From Steinernema hermaphroditum (Eukaryota > Nematoda > Chromadorea > Rhabditida > Steinernematidae): a DNA stretch of 64,000 nucleotides. The notes under the pieces were generated by a model, which was not told where the DNA came from, made no database searches, and saw only the letters and a list, made by a program, of their open reading frames with translations. Below, in pieces: positions 34,800 through 50,265 of the stretch; within the stretch, counting starts at the first letter, position 1, and each line of letters begins with the position of its first letter. Both the position numbers and the translations under genes were made by a program. The stretch is taken from NCBI GenBank assembly GCA_030435675.1, contig CM059622.1, forward strand, positions 2,294,001 through 2,358,000, in the 5' to 3' direction.

Positions 34800-36722
34800 T
34801 GATTTTTCTTTGGTTTGCGACATCTTTTTAGATTCTAAAAGCTATCGATCTGTAGGGGCCCTTCCTAGTGTTCTTATAAATAAATATGTATGATTTTTCT
34901 CCCACCAAGAGTTTCATACAATGTTCTTAGCGTTGAAAATAGGGTCTCTTTGATTTTAGAATAGTCTTTTTCTGAATGATTGTCTCAGGACCTACTTAAG
35001 GAGATCCACAGGATGTGCCAAAAACAGTCTTAAAGAGTCTCAAAGGGCGCCATTACATTCAGAGATTGACCTGTCTTATACAGGATGTTCCAAAAAAGGG
35101 CATCTAGACTGAAGAAGCCTGGAATGTCATTTCCTTCCAAGCGTGAGACCGGTTGATTTCTTCTATTTACCGACACAGTCTCCATTGAAAAAAGTAGACA
35201 GTCTATCCCGCTGAAACCTTCTTTTTTGGGCCTGTAGTTGACATTCGCAACTTGTTCTGGCCGCACATTCGAAGGAAACAATCAGACACTGTCTACAAGA
35301 CATTTTGTCTATTAAATACTGTCTATAATTCAAAGCACAACATCCTCCGTTCTCCGCCCCGGAAAGAGTCCGATGTGCTCTGAATGATTTATTGAGCCAT
35401 AACCATGAAATTATGGATGCGCCGAGTTACACTTCGCATCAGTACTTATACACTTTAGTGCACTTTTTGACTAAACGTTTTGGGCATTGAAAACAAATCA
35501 CGAGGGAATTGCTGGAAGCTTCAATAATGGTGACTTCAGTAGAAGCTCCACTGGCACAGGACAATACCAAAATAAGTAAATTAAGTGGCTACTCTGCTGG
35601 ATCTTTCATTCGCCTACTCGTAGTGGTACTGTAGGTCCCATCACACATGTGTGATGAGACCATTTTAATGAACAGATTTACAGGAATACTGACTGTAATT
35701 GGTCATTGAATTATAATGGCTCTGTTTACGAATTTCTAGACTCCATTGTATCCGATCACCTGGGTAGTTTTCCACTCCTCTCTCCTTCTTTCTGGGGCAC
35801 CGGTCCACATTCATAGTCTAAAGTTTAAGAACGTTCTGTTTATGATTTTGCTGATAAATCAGCGATAAATCATCTCATGTTTTTACTACGTGTTATGGCC
35901 AATTCTCTACTTTCGTTGTCTTCAAGATGAGAATCTTCGACGTTGCCTCATAGACCAGATCATCCATATTGGTTGGGTAAATTACAGTACTCTGTTCCGG
36001 GAGTGCCGACACTCTTGACCTCCTCCAGCCACCCGGCACCCAAGTTCTCCCGGCGCCCTTCCACCCGCTGTCCAAATCCGCGCCTCAACACACGCAGCGC
36101 GCCGCCTGTGACCACGACCTGATGATTGATGTGCGCAATAGCGATGATAAATGGCCAAACTGTCGCCGGCGGCCGCCGAGCTCTTCCGCGCATCCTCCGC
36201 AGCTCTGGCACCGCCCTTCGGCGTCGCCTCCCCCAGCGTTGCCGTCCCAAGAAGAACAAGAAGAGGGGGCTCTCGCTCGCCGCGACGGCGACCGCCGCCC
36301 GGCTTATCAGCGCGCATCTTCCGATCGCTACAATCGGCTCCTTCGGCGATGCTTCTTCGGACGTCAGCGTTGGTGCTTCTGACGCTCCTGTTTTCGTGCC
36401 CCGTGATGTTTATGCTTGTGCCGGTTCCGGGAGGCATTGATGCCTACCATTTAAAATTTTTGATGGTTTGAGGGTCTTGGGATTAACTTAGAATTGTGGA
36501 AGTTTTTTAGCTTTAACCATATTTCTAAGGGGATTAGGATTTTGAATCTATCAATTTCTTCTTGGCTAATGTTTTGATGATTCCCATAGCCCTTGACACT
36601 TAAGAAAGCTTCAGCCTTTCCATGATTACATCAAATCTTTGTGTCCAGTATACTGTATTATCCACCTTCGAGTATAATTTGATAATTGTAAACATTGATA
36701 GTGACCTTATTCACTGATAGCT

Positions 36723-39700
36723 ATGGCCCCAAATACAGTACCCTCGTTTCCAGGACAAATGGCCTATTTGCCACACCTGCACGTCTCGCTCTTTGTCCTC
36801 CTGTGGATGGGCGCTTCCGCCGCCCCTGGAGGCTCCTTTGCCGCTGCCGTAGCGGGAAAAGACGCGCCAAAATGCGTGCCTATTACGATAGATGAATGCA
36901 AGAAGGTTCTTCCATACAAGATAACAAGGTACAAGATTTCACTAATCCTCAAAAAATGTTGTCAATTTTCTACATAACTGTCTCTAGACTGCTTCTCAGT
37001 CCGTCTATTTGACATTATAACGTTTTAAATGCGACCATTCCTTGGCCACAAAATGATGGTATTTCCCCATTTTGACTGGCTTAAGATCGATCTTCTATAG
37101 ACTAGACAGCCTCTTGATAAACTGCAGACTCCGGCCGACCACAAAATTGTTGTGGATGACTTAGGAAAAAAAGTGTCTTATGATATATAAGCGGCTTAGC
37201 TTCCAGCCAAACACCAAAATTTCTTGTTTGATCGATTGATTAGCTTCTTCTCCCCGCTCCTCGCCTCCACCTTATCTCTCTTATCAGCACCGCTATTTGC
37301 GTGCTTCGCCTTGCTACGTCTCCTCCTGGGGCGGTTTATCGCTACTGTGCGTGCACAGGAGGGGTCGAATACGTATAGAAATGGACAAGCCAACTCAAAA
37401 CCAATGGAAATCACCGTGTGGTCCACGTTCGTTGTATAAAGAAATAGATCAAGTTTAGATCATGATGTTGTAAATCGTGGCGACCACACGCCACGCTGAA
37501 CGAAAAAGGTCATGTGATTCCATAATTCATCACTCATAAGCGTTAGGTCACCCAGTAGCGCCATCGTAAAACGATCACGATGCCAAAAAATGCAAATTGC
37601 TGATAAGCATCGGAGGGTGATGAGTGGAAGCGATAAAAAAGGTTGGGTGGATGGTGTCTTCCGCCGGGGTTATTATGCGAAATGCACGCATAACAAGATG
37701 GGAGGGTCGTTGGAATTGACTTATGGGCGCCGTTAGAATGCCGCTGGACGAGAGTAGTTTGTTGGAGCGACAGCATTTTACTGAGATATAGGTTCTAGTT
37801 GTTGCAAAAAGTAGTAAAAATACCGTACCCCCTTAAGGCATGATTGTAGATTTGGGATAAATGGACTCAGATTCATGTCAAAAGCCCTTTTTCGGACCGT
37901 CAGCTGGTCGTGTTGCTGCTTCTTTCGGCGTCTCATCTGCATACACTCCATTTATGCGTGCGCAGCCGCCGCACGGGGGCCACTTTGTTTTTGCGGCGAC
38001 CGATCTTCTTATGACCATCTCTTGACCCCGACGGCCCGATTAATATGCGCAGTGAAGCGAGCTTGCGGAAAGCTGCACACGTCGGATTAGGTCTGCAAGG
38101 GAAATATGTCATATTTGTATCTGTCCGATCGATATCTTCATCATCCACTTGGCACATTCAGCTGTTTACACCCTCGCAATCATCGCCGTTCCGAAGAGTT
38201 TTTCATGTTTACGATAAAATCACATAAATCACTCGAAATCACCAATTAATCGCCGATTAACGACTCATCAGAGCGATCGTCCAGTTAACGTCAAATAGTT
38301 TACAGAAGAGCCTAATAGAGGGTGCGATGGCAACTTTTCGGAATAGGGTTTGTTTATAGAGAGAGGGTGGAGCATGATTTATGTGCTTGGGATACGGTAG
38401 TAATCGATCGAACGCGGTGAACCTGTTGGGAGGGAGGTTCTTCAGTTCTGGTTGCGATTTGTTGCTTTAAAAAAAACAAAAAACAGCTTGAGAAATACTG
38501 AACCGAGCCGGGTGGGGTATGCCAGTCAGTGTACTGATTGTTTTTTGCACAGTTTTGATGAGGGAAATGTTACCGTAGCCTATCGTATTCTAAAAGATAG
38601 GAACAGCACTTCCCTAGAGGCTAGGATTGTGTTCAGTTATTGTGTTTTGAGTTCGTGTTTTTGTTTCAAACTGCGCTTCTGGCTGATTTTGTGGGGATAT
38701 CTCGAGTGGTCTCAAACAATGTAGTCGCAAACATTGTCTTCAATCACTCTCAATTTGTGTCGAGACAAGATAAAAAATCAAGATCAAGACGGTCTTATCT
38801 TGTTTACAATTCACCTGTAGATACGTCTAAACGGATATCATTCGACAAGTGTCTCTTTTTGTATTTTTTCTATTCGACAAATGTCTCTTTTGGATAGTTG
38901 ATGGGCATTCTCTGCTATTCTAGACTTCTAGAATACTCGATGTGTCTAGACATGTCAGAAACAACCATTTTATCAGCTTAACAAAGAAATATTCTCTAAA
39001 AATCTTTCGGCTGTTAGCACTCTTTCAAGTCGACAGGCAACTTCTGAGATGCATAGCCATATAGCAAGCCATGCCTAGCCACTTCCCCATCACCACCACT
39101 GTTGTCCTAAAGTGCCCCTAAATGGTCATTCTTTCCCACCTCAAACTGGACCGTCTCCATGCGAGACAGTCCATTTGTCACTTCTTTTTGGTGAAATCTC
39201 AAAGTTCACAGCTGTGTGATGGGAGCGCCGGTCTCCACGTCCCCGCACCCGCGCGTGTTATCGTTATTTATCGTTTATCGCTTGTAGTCGATCTGTTCGG
39301 ACGCGAGCGCGCGACTTTCTCAACGCCATAAATCACCGTTCGTCCCTATTTGCCACTGTTAGGGAGTGTGCGGCAGCAGCAGCGGCGACATCGACGACTC
39401 CGACGACGACGAAGGGCGTCTTTGTTAGCGTTGCACTCGGGGACGCGCAGTTTCTGACAGCTTTATGGGGTTCAGAGGTTGTTGCGAAATCCTCAGATGG
39501 GGAAGTCCACAAAACTCGGAGCGTTGATTGCAGATTCGATTAGGCGAAGAGTTTGCACAGCGTATCGAATGCAATTAGCGCGGAGACGACCCGCTCGCAT
39601 TATCATTATGTTCGAGCGGGTGGCGATGTCGAGGGGTCTGGACCCGGAGAAGTGGAAGGGAAGAAATGACAGGCATAGGGTGACTCGAGTATGGGACAAA

Positions 39701-42177
39701 TCTGACTGACGGAATGAATTTTTGAAGATCCAGCTCTTGTATACAGCGGGTTTTAGAGAGAATCAGTTTCTACAGGTATCAAAATATCGGTGGATACACT
39801 GTTCCGACATGGGATTGGTCGGTTTTAGACACGAGACAAAGTAAGGTCTCGGGCCGGCGTCGAACCTACCCTGACCGGTCTACAAATCAGTCACGTTCGC
39901 AATGAGCCACTTAGACAAATCAAATTACACCGGTCCACTGCACCGTGCCTTCCAGATCGATAGACCACCAATTGTCTACCGGGTTGGACAGGAATAAAAT
40001 CGATTCCATAAGCGTATTTTTTGACGAGTGCGATCTATGATTTCGGCCACATCGAGCTACGATCTTCTTAAGTCATAGACTTCCATAACTTCAGACAACA
40101 TTACTTCATTTTTACAACGGTCACCACTCGAGAATCCAAGTCATTTTTAAACGTAGAAGTTCTACTTTTTTCACCGTCTTCCCCCACTTCCATCCTCCTC
40201 TCAAACTGATCAATAGCGACCACGATTTCGCAAAAACTCCGATCAGTCTGCACCCCATTAAAATGACAAATCACAAAGCCATAAACCATATGAACCGTCT
40301 CGCCAACGACCACACATTCCATTAATTAACCCTCATTAATTGGACAGATTCCCGAATCTGATCGGCAGCGAGAGCGAGAAGGACGCCGAGGCGGAGCTGA
40401 TCACATTCAAGCCGCTCGTCGGCACGCAATGCTCCCAGCTCCTCGAGTTCTTCATGTGCTCGGTCTACCTGCCCATGTGCCACGAGAAGCTTCCGGTGCC
40501 GATCTATCCCTGCAGGCCGGTGTGCGAGAAGGTGAAGAACTCGTGCGAGCCCGTTCTTCACGAATTCGGATTCAAGTGGCCGGAGAAGATGAACTGCTCC
40601 AAGTTCAACCACGGTAGGCTTTTTGGGGTTCCGAAGTAGTCGGACAAAAGCGAAGAAACCATCCATTTATGGTGGAAGATTGAGCCACGGGGATAGATAG
40701 GAGAGAGCTCTTGGCATGGAGCCCAACTTTGATCGGATTTGATGATTTTTGGCAAGGTTACTCTCACTTATAAGTTCACTTAGCCCCCTATGGAGAAGGC
40801 CTAGTCGATTTCTTTTGCTTAAACTTCACGTTTCCAGAAAACAAAGACGAAACGATGTGCATGGTGGGTCCGGCGTCGGAAGACGAACCCATCCACCACG
40901 ACGACCCCGAACAAGAACAGCACGTGGTCAGCCTTAACAACGAGGGTTTCCACCAGCCGTCCGTGCAGATCCGCTGCATGGACAAGCATAACGAGCTCTC
41001 GATCTATATGAACAGAACGGGACAGTGCGTGCCGCTGTGCAAGTCGAGTCATGGATATCGCCAGGTAGAAATCGAATCGAAAAGGGCTAAATGAACAATT
41101 TTGTTAGGACGAGCAAGAGACGGCGAGAAGTGCACTTCTGATCCTCTCGGTTCTGTGTATCTCCCTCACCATCATGTGTGTTCTGATGATCTGCATGAGA
41201 CGGCAAGGCCTTTCCAATCTTTGCGACCGCTCTCTCATCTTCTCTTCGGTCAGCTTCGCCTTCTCATCTGTTGTCTATGTCTTCAGTCTCGTCTACAAGG
41301 ATCAGGTAAGCTGGGTTGTTCGCGTATTTCACAAAATCCCAAATTTCAGATCTCCTGCATGCCCTACGTGAACAGTCAGATCTTCGTCGTAGCCGGCCTA
41401 CAGTATGTCCCCTGCACGATCATGGCCATCCTCCTCTACTACTTCGGCACCACGGGCCGTCTCTGGTGGTTCGTCCTCTGCTACTTCTGGTACAAGCCGC
41501 AGCCCGACCCGGCCGTCTCCGTCTCCTCCAGTTCCGGCGTCTTCCGCATGCAAACCCTCACATGGGGCGTCCCGCTCTCCCTCCTCATCGTCGCCCTCAT
41601 GGCGCAGAGTGTGCAGGCCGATCCGTTGACGGGCATCTGCCTCGTCGGCGGCGGGGCGTCTTACCGACCAGTCATCCAGGGCGTCTTCGTCGGTCTCCGG
41701 GAGCTGGTGCTCGTCCTCGGGTGCCTCGTGCCCCTTTTCCTCAGCTGCATATCCGGCATGGGCTCTCCTCGGCAGTTGCCGTTCGCCACCGGGCTCGTCG
41801 CCTGCTTCTACCCCGTCGTCGCTACCGTACTTCTCATCTTCTCATCATACCTGTCGCTCACTCCCAGCGGGCTCAACTGGGTCGTCATGACCCGTCTTCT
41901 GACGGATCCCATATTGGGTAAGTGAAACACCGACATTTCTGTTCTTCACGCACCTTTTCCAGGCATCCTCTCCTCGCTCGCTTGCCTCCTTCAAATGGCT
42001 ATCAACGTCTACCACTCGAACCGCTCTGATCTCATGTACAAACGCGGCTACCAGCCAGCAGCGCCGCAGATTCCTCAGCCCCAGATCCCGCACCAGTACC
42101 TCGGCGGCAGCAACACGACGATGCCGCGCTACGCCTCCGCCACTACCGCTTCGCTCAAACCGAACTCTTACAACTGA
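36723..42177 (+). CDS. Frizzled family Wnt receptor
   Basis: Seven-pass Wnt receptor. Exons 36723-36928, 40348-40613, 40838-41064, 41108-41305, 41350-41917 and 41963-42177 join in frame (559 aa). Signal peptide [18 protein letters not shown], then a cysteine-rich domain split by a 3.4-kb intron: [19 protein letters not shown] joined to [51 protein letters not shown] and WPEKMNC. A linker and seven hydrophobic helices follow (first [20 protein letters not shown], third region with [11 protein letters not shown]). After the last helix the sequence is [15 protein letters not shown]; the KTxxxW Dishevelled-binding motif is absent. Which nematode Frizzled it matches was not determined. The start could also be the second Met, before YLPHLH. 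Confidence 0.92.
36929..40347. other. Long Frizzled intron with GC-rich islands
   Basis: Splits the cysteine-rich domain. Contains GC-rich islands near 37240-37340, 37890-38060 and 39200-39640, each with ATTTATGCG, CCATAAATC or TTTATCG words. AT-rich spacers between show no coding support. A tRNA-like remnant is at 39846-39916. Confidence 0.5.
39846..39916 (-). tRNA. tRNA-like remnant
   Basis: The minus strand has an AGTGGCTCA D-arm-like start, a CTGATTTGTAGACC anticodon-like region, GGTTCGACGCC as T arm and a 3' CCGAGAC pairing partly with GTCTAAG. Several stem pairs are broken. It may be a decayed tRNA or tRNA-derived SINE head. Confidence 0.35.
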
Positions 42178-42434
42178 GGCGCTTTTCTGTTGTTTTGTTA
42201 GAGAACATAGCCATTAGGACTGTTTGGGTATCGCCGCTGCAATCATTCCAATCTCAACCCCTTGTACATAGATGTCTATTTATGAAGCTTTTATGATAAA
42301 GAAGTATATGAAAGACGTGGTTGGGTAACTTAAGCGTCAAAGGGGAAAGGGCGCTCGACAGCGCTTGTCTAAAAGACTAGGAGAGAGAAGAAAAAGAAAA
42401 GAAACATCAAGAAAATGAATAATACAAAAACTTT

Positions 42435-42506
42435 TGACCCCGACGTGATTCGAACACGCAACCTTCTGATCTGGAGTCAGACGCGCTACCGTTGCGCCAC
42501 GGAGTC
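42435..42506 (-). tRNA. tRNA-Trp (CCA)
   Basis: 72 nt: acceptor GACTCCG with 3' partner CGGGGTC and discriminator A, D arm GGCGCAACGGTAGCGC, anticodon loop with CCA (GACTCCAGATC), T arm GTGTTCGAATCAC. All stems pair. Confidence 0.95.
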
Positions 42507-45367
<2,861 letters not shown>

Positions 45368-46125
45368 GCAGCTTCGTCTGTACCTTTTGTTGTGTTGATA
45401 AAAGTATTTGATTTGTGTTCTTTGTTGATTTGGTGCTGCTTGGGATGGCTGGATGTCGTTGGACTAATTGCCGGAATCGGGTTGTTGGTTTCATCGTTGT
45501 GCTGGAGATGGCGGTGGGATGAACGGACATGCTGGGTCAGCTTAACATGCAAACGGTAGCTAACATGGCTACATCGAAGTTTCGGTGGCGAAAACCTTGA
45601 AAGAATGTGGCTTCATCTTAAGTTCTTGATATGACGCCAGGACATTTGCGCTTTGCGTCGTTGTTCAGCAAGCAGCCTGAACCGTTTAGTCTGAACAGTT
45701 AGATTGGGTGACGTCTTTCAAGGGAATTAAAATGAACATTGGAAACTGGAATTCTGAGGCTGCTGTTCGCCGTAAACCGTTTAGCGCCAGATTCGTAGCA
45801 CTTGTCGGTGATGAAGACCTCGCTCCCCCGGTGTTTCCAGAAACAGCGAAGTGCGTTACACAATGATTCATCTGGCTCAAATAAAAAAGGGCGCCACTTC
45901 CAACCGCTCTTCACTGCTATCAGCCAGGCGAATGAGTTTGCACCGCAACTCGCGCGCCCTCTTTCAAACGCTGTCGCTCTCGCGCACTCCTGCAAATCAG
46001 CGCCCCGGTCTCTACTCCGAAATCAGACTGACTGTCTCTTTTTTCTCGCGCGACACCGTGTGTGGTCTTGCCCATCCGATTATTTGTGCACGTTTCTGAC
46101 TCTTTTCGCTTTGCAGTTGAGTGCG
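45368..46125. other. Intergenic, no gene recognised
   Basis: Open frames on both strands (45699-46099) overlap each other and lack domains. The 3' end holds a CTTTGCAG acceptor (ending 46116) for the GAK-like gene. Confidence 0.45.
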
Positions 46126-48164
46126 ATGGTTGCGATTCTTCGTACCGTGGGCAACTTCCTTAAGCCAGAGAAGTCCGATCGTCCTGGTGGCACGGCGAAC
46201 AACTTCATCGGAATGAAGATGATGTTGCAAGGACGCCGTCTGAAAGTGCGCTCCCTATTGGCCGAAGGTGAGACGTCTCGTTGGAACTTGTCTGACGGAA
46301 ACATTTCAGACGAGTCGGGCCAAGTGTTTTCGGTACAGGATGTCAAGAACAAGGAGACATGGTTTGCTGTGAAACGCCATGTCGCCGTCGATCCTTCAGC
46401 TGTCGCTGCTGTCCAGAAGAGGATCCGCATACAGCAAACAGTAGGCAGCCAGTTTCAAACATCAGACGTTGTCTGTTTTTTCAGGTATCCGGGCATCCCT
46501 CCTTCGTGAAGCTCGTCAAAGGTGCCGAAGTGGTGTCAGGGGAGACGACCGAGTTCCTCGTGCTCTCTGAGTTCTGTCCCGGCGGCTCCGTAGCGACGCT
46601 CCTCAAAAAACGCGCTCTTAGTCTGGAAGAGGTCGCAAAGATCTTCGCCACAGCGTGCTCCGCCGTGCGCTACCTCCACAACCGCCCAAAGCCAGTCGTC
46701 CATCGGGGCATCAAGGTCCGTTTACATCGACTACCAATCTTAATCATTGCTGCAGGCCGAAAGTATTCTCTACGATGCGACCGGATCCGTGAGGCTTTGT
46801 GGCTTTGACCGCGCCACCGAAGAGATGTACACTGCCGACCATCACTGGACGAGTCAAGAGCGCTCGCGACTCGAGAAGGAGCTCGACAAACTGATCCCAA
46901 GGCAATACCGCGCACCCGAAACGTTCCGTATAGGCGAGAGCGTCGCCGTCGGCCAAGCGCAGGATATCTGGGTGCGGTTTTCCTACAGAATTCATATATT
47001 TTGTTTTGTGTTCATTCATTTTTGTTCATCGATTTCAGGGTTTGGGTTGCCTGTTGTACCAGCTGTGCTACCGCAAACACCCCTTCGAAGGCTGCGAAAC
47101 GTATAGGATCGCCCAGGCGGACTACGCACTGGACGCAGTGTCCGAATACTCAATCTTTCACCGCCTGATACGTAAGCGCATTGCATAAAACCCCTTGCGA
47201 CGACGCTCACATTTCAGAAGATGCTCTGCTGCCCCATCCATGCGACCGACCGGAAATCAAAGAGTTTTGCGACGCTGTTCTAGCGACGGCGTTGGGCCAT
47301 GAGCTGGACACGGGTGGCGTTCTGGAGCGCGGCTTCACTCCCGAACTCAAGCCGTCAAGCCCGCCTGAAGTAAAAATAAGAGAAAGGGACCTCATTGATC
47401 TTCACTGGGCACAGCCCGACGCCCCTCTCATCGCATTTGATTCACCCAAGAGCCCTCAAACGACGCACCCCACATCACAGTTGGCTCCGCCCCCAGGTTC
47501 TGAAGACATCTGGCAGGACTTCATTTTCTCGCGGTCCAGCGGGGCACCAACGAGGCAGGCACAAGATCCCTTTGGCGACCCTGTAGAGTTGTCTCCCCCT
47601 TCTTCGACGTCCCGTTCGCTCCCGGACGGCACTATCGCCCTCACAGAGCTCGGTAGGTCCCTCCAACCTTGCCTACTTCTTACGAATCTCGTTTAGATGT
47701 CTCTCCTTTGTCCGAAGGCAGCCAACGTTCTCTGCGCAGTGTGAGGTCGGGCGACATCTATGGAAACTGGACACTAATGGTGTCATCTGCGGGTTTGTTC
47801 TCTGGATTCACGTATTACAAGTACAAACATCAAGACGATCTTTCAGATGAGGAGAGGGTAAACCGCTGGAAATCAGGCAAAGAAACGAACATCCGCGCGC
47901 TGCTCAGTTCACTGAACGACGTTCTCTGGGCAAGCGCTGAGCCCTGGCGCGTAACGCTGGTGGACCTCATCTCCGGTGAACAAGTATTGCCACTTTCTCA
48001 TTTCGTCCCTAATCGCTTCTTTTTAGGTGAGGGAGCAGTTGCAGAACGCGTTATCGATTTTGAACCCGGAGAAAGCCGGAGAGAACTCAAAACTCGCAAC
48101 TCTTGTCGTAGGAGCTCTTCAAGTGGCCTGGAGCCATTTCTTGACCTTCGAAGAATCATCGTAA
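46126..48164 (+). CDS. GAK/auxilin-like protein with degenerate kinase and J domains
   Basis: Eight exons, 46126-46267, 46310-46440, 46485-46715, 46756-46971, 47039-47171, 47218-47652, 47697-47983 and 48027-48164, join in frame (570 aa). GAK normally uncoats clathrin vesicles: NAK-family kinase, PTEN-like region, J domain recruiting Hsc70. Here the kinase fold is clear (FAVKR lysine, [36 protein letters not shown]) but the catalytic HRD is HRG (VVHRGIK) and DFG is replaced (RLCGFDRATE). No PTEN-like domain is present; the linker has a DPF motif (AP-2 ear type). The C-terminal J domain aligns well (KGETNIRALL-like, AEPWRVTLVDLI, VREQLQNALSI) but HPD is NPE. The 42-bp intron after residue 47 is stop-free and could be retained. 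Confidence 0.88.
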
Positions 48165-48782
48165 TGACTGTAAATATAAACAGTGTAATACTACCTGTTT
48201 AGATTTGATAATAATAATTGTGTATGTGTGTCGATTGAGTCGAGTGGGGGCCTTTGCGAGAAGTGATCTACTTATTGGACTGTCTAGAGGGTGTTCGGTG
48301 TTGATTGGTATGTACTGGGGTGGCTACGTGTTACACCGTTCTGGTAGACACTCTGATGAGGTTGTGGACAAGGATTTGAAGTAGCTGCGAAGAGAGCTGT
48401 GACAGGGAACGGCGAAGTATGTCGTGTGGAGCTGTTGAGGAGTGGTCAAGGGAGCGAATCAAACCAGAGAAGAACAGAGTAAGCCAGCCCGACCGGTCAA
48501 GAAGGACGCGAGCGGAAAGAGTGAAGTGTGCTGCTGCAGCGACAAAGATGAGACAGTGTCTACGCGTTCAGCTTTCGTGTAGACTAATCAACTGAGCATA
48601 AAAAAGTGCTGAAGACAACGAGGGATGGCCCGACCAAATGCAGTCTGTAGGAATATCTCCAGACAGTCGTCAATATAGACAACTTTTCGTGTTTGCAATG
48701 TTTGTTTGTCTCAAACATCTTATCTTCAAATCTTGTCTTCTTAATTGCACACCAATTCTTTATTGAGGAAACAAATTGAAGA
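48165..48782. other. Intergenic, convergent
   Basis: Between the GAK-like gene (+) and the first FCP1-like gene (-). GTCT/AGAC words are frequent. No coding support. Confidence 0.45.
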
Positions 48783-49805
48783 CTATATTAAGTTGCACAC
48801 AACGGCGAACCGATCATCTTCAGAATCATCGATTTCCACGTTCTTGTCACCTTTAGCACTTTCCGCCTCCACCTCAACTGGCTCCTCGTTCTGCACCTCT
48901 GTCAGCACTCCTAGACCCTCATCGATCAGCATGAATTCCTCAAAGTCCGGCTTCTCCCATTTGGCGAACACCGCTTCCAGCCACTTAGCTGTCACCACTG
49001 GGATTCCGGCCTTCCTAGCCTCGGCGATCTTCGACGTTTCCGACTTGACCAGAACTACGGTAGTCTCCTGAGTGATTGATGTGTGTACGGTAGCGCCGAA
49101 TTTGACCAGACTCTGGAAGACTTTGGAGTGTTCCAGAGTGAGGCCTTCGGGGACAGCGACCGAGATGGCCACGTTGACTCCTTTCAGGATCCTTCTACGG
49201 ATTTTGGTGACTATAGTGGCCATATCAAGAAGCTCTCCGGTCTTCTCGTAGTGAGCGTAGAAGATCCAATGGGCCCGGATTAGAACCTTTTCCATGCTTT
49301 TGAGAACTTCCTCTTTTTCTTCGCCATCTTTGAAGAAGAGATACTTCTTCAGCTGAACAACATTCGTCATCTTGTCCCAGGCACTCTGGCGGTCGTCCAG
49401 TATCGCCGCGTACTTGAGTCCCAGGGGGAAGAACTTATCCAGCTTCGTCGTTTTCTTGTAGAAGTCTTCCATCTCATCCCGGGTGATCAACCGATGGCTA
49501 AAAAGGAGCCCGTAGGGGTCAAAATGCCTCAGGATTTTTGAGGCATAAGAACGCTCTCCGAGAGTGACCATGTGGAGAACGTAGAACCTGGACATCTTCT
49601 TTAGGAACTCGATGCAGTAGGGACGTATTTTAACAGTGTGTTTTGAGGCTCCCGAGCCGATGTGAAACATGTCCTTGGTCATTGGTCCATTGTAAGGTCC
49701 ACGATGGCATTGAATGAGGGTATGGTCCAAGTCGACAAGTAGAGTGAGGCGTTTTTCTTCAAAGACCGAAGCTGGAACATCGCTTGGTACAGAAGCGGGA
49801 TCCAT
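48783..49805 (-). CDS. FCP1-like phosphatase with BRCT domain, copy A
   Basis: Intronless, 340 aa. FCPH domain begins with LTLLVDLDHTLIQ (DxDxT at residues 25-29; the first Asp is the nucleophile), then KIRPYCIEFLKKMSRFYVLH, VTLGERSYASKIL and the metal-binding AILDDRQSAWD. The BRCT domain (about residues 210-290) reads NVAISVAVPEG, FGATVHTSI, TTVVLVKSE, GIPVVTAKWLEAVFAKWEKP. In FCP1 these domains dephosphorylate Ser2/Ser5 of the RNA polymerase II CTD. The N-terminal biotinyl-like region and acidic FCP1 linker are missing, so this is a mini-FCP1. Tail acidic (EIDDSEDDRF). Orientation opposite to copies C-E. Confidence 0.88.
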   Translation of the reverse strand: MDPASVPSDVPASVFEEKRLTLLVDLDHTLIQCHRGPYNGPMTKDMFHIGSGASKHTVKIRPYCIEFLKKMSRFYVLHMVTLGERSYASKILRHFDPYGLLFSHRLITRDEMEDFYKKTTKLDKFFPLGLKYAAILDDRQSAWDKMTNVVQLKKYLFFKDGEEKEEVLKSMEKVLIRAHWIFYAHYEKTGELLDMATIVTKIRRRILKGVNVAISVAVPEGLTLEHSKVFQSLVKFGATVHTSITQETTVVLVKSETSKIAEARKAGIPVVTAKWLEAVFAKWEKPDFEEFMLIDEGLGVLTEVQNEEPVEVEAESAKGDKNVEIDDSEDDRFAVVCNLI

Positions 49806-50265
49806 AGTGATGGTGGCTTTTTAATGGATACGATAGGTATCTATTCTTAAATGCAACAGATGCAGCGTCGCTTCGATCGATGGCATTACTTTCAAAGGGT
49901 ACATCTTGCAACGATCGATGGCCAAAAAGGTCGCTAAAACGCCTGGGACGAGATGATGAACATCGTCCAGTTGAAGAAGTGTCGTCTCTTCAACGTGAAG
50001 AAAAGGAGGAGAAAGTAGTTCTCAAGGATCTGGAAAATCCAAACAATGCCAAAGGGTAGGTTTAAATGACTCTATAACAGCTAGGCGTTTGGCAGCAAAC
50101 CAAGCCAATCTAAGCTTCACCGAGGCCATAAGAATACATCTGATAGGTGACCATGGACATCATATCATATTTGTGTGACAAAGAACAGTCAGTAATCAAC
50201 AACAAAGAATATAAAAACTGAGAAGTATGAGGCGATTCTAGGGCACACAGCGGTTGTTCCTCTGG
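49806..50265. other. Spacer between FCP1-like copies A and B
   Basis: 460 bp, no coding support. It includes a partial upstream sequence of copy A and a short AT-rich stretch. Confidence 0.4.

Larger units (their letters stand above)
29254..36722. other. 7.4-kb gene-poor block upstream of Frizzled
   Basis: No convincing protein-coding gene. Open frames at 32153-32665 (-) and 33005-33574 (+) lack protein-like composition or splice partners. GC-rich islands alternate with AT-rich spacers: about 29490-29730, 31060-31660, 32930-33390, 34380-34560 and 36000-36420. The islands carry CATAAA/TTTATG and AATTAAT words. The layout resembles the regulatory landscape of a developmental gene, here most likely Frizzled. 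A tRNA-Asp gene and an inverted degenerate copy lie at 34.1-34.8 kb. Confidence 0.5.
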
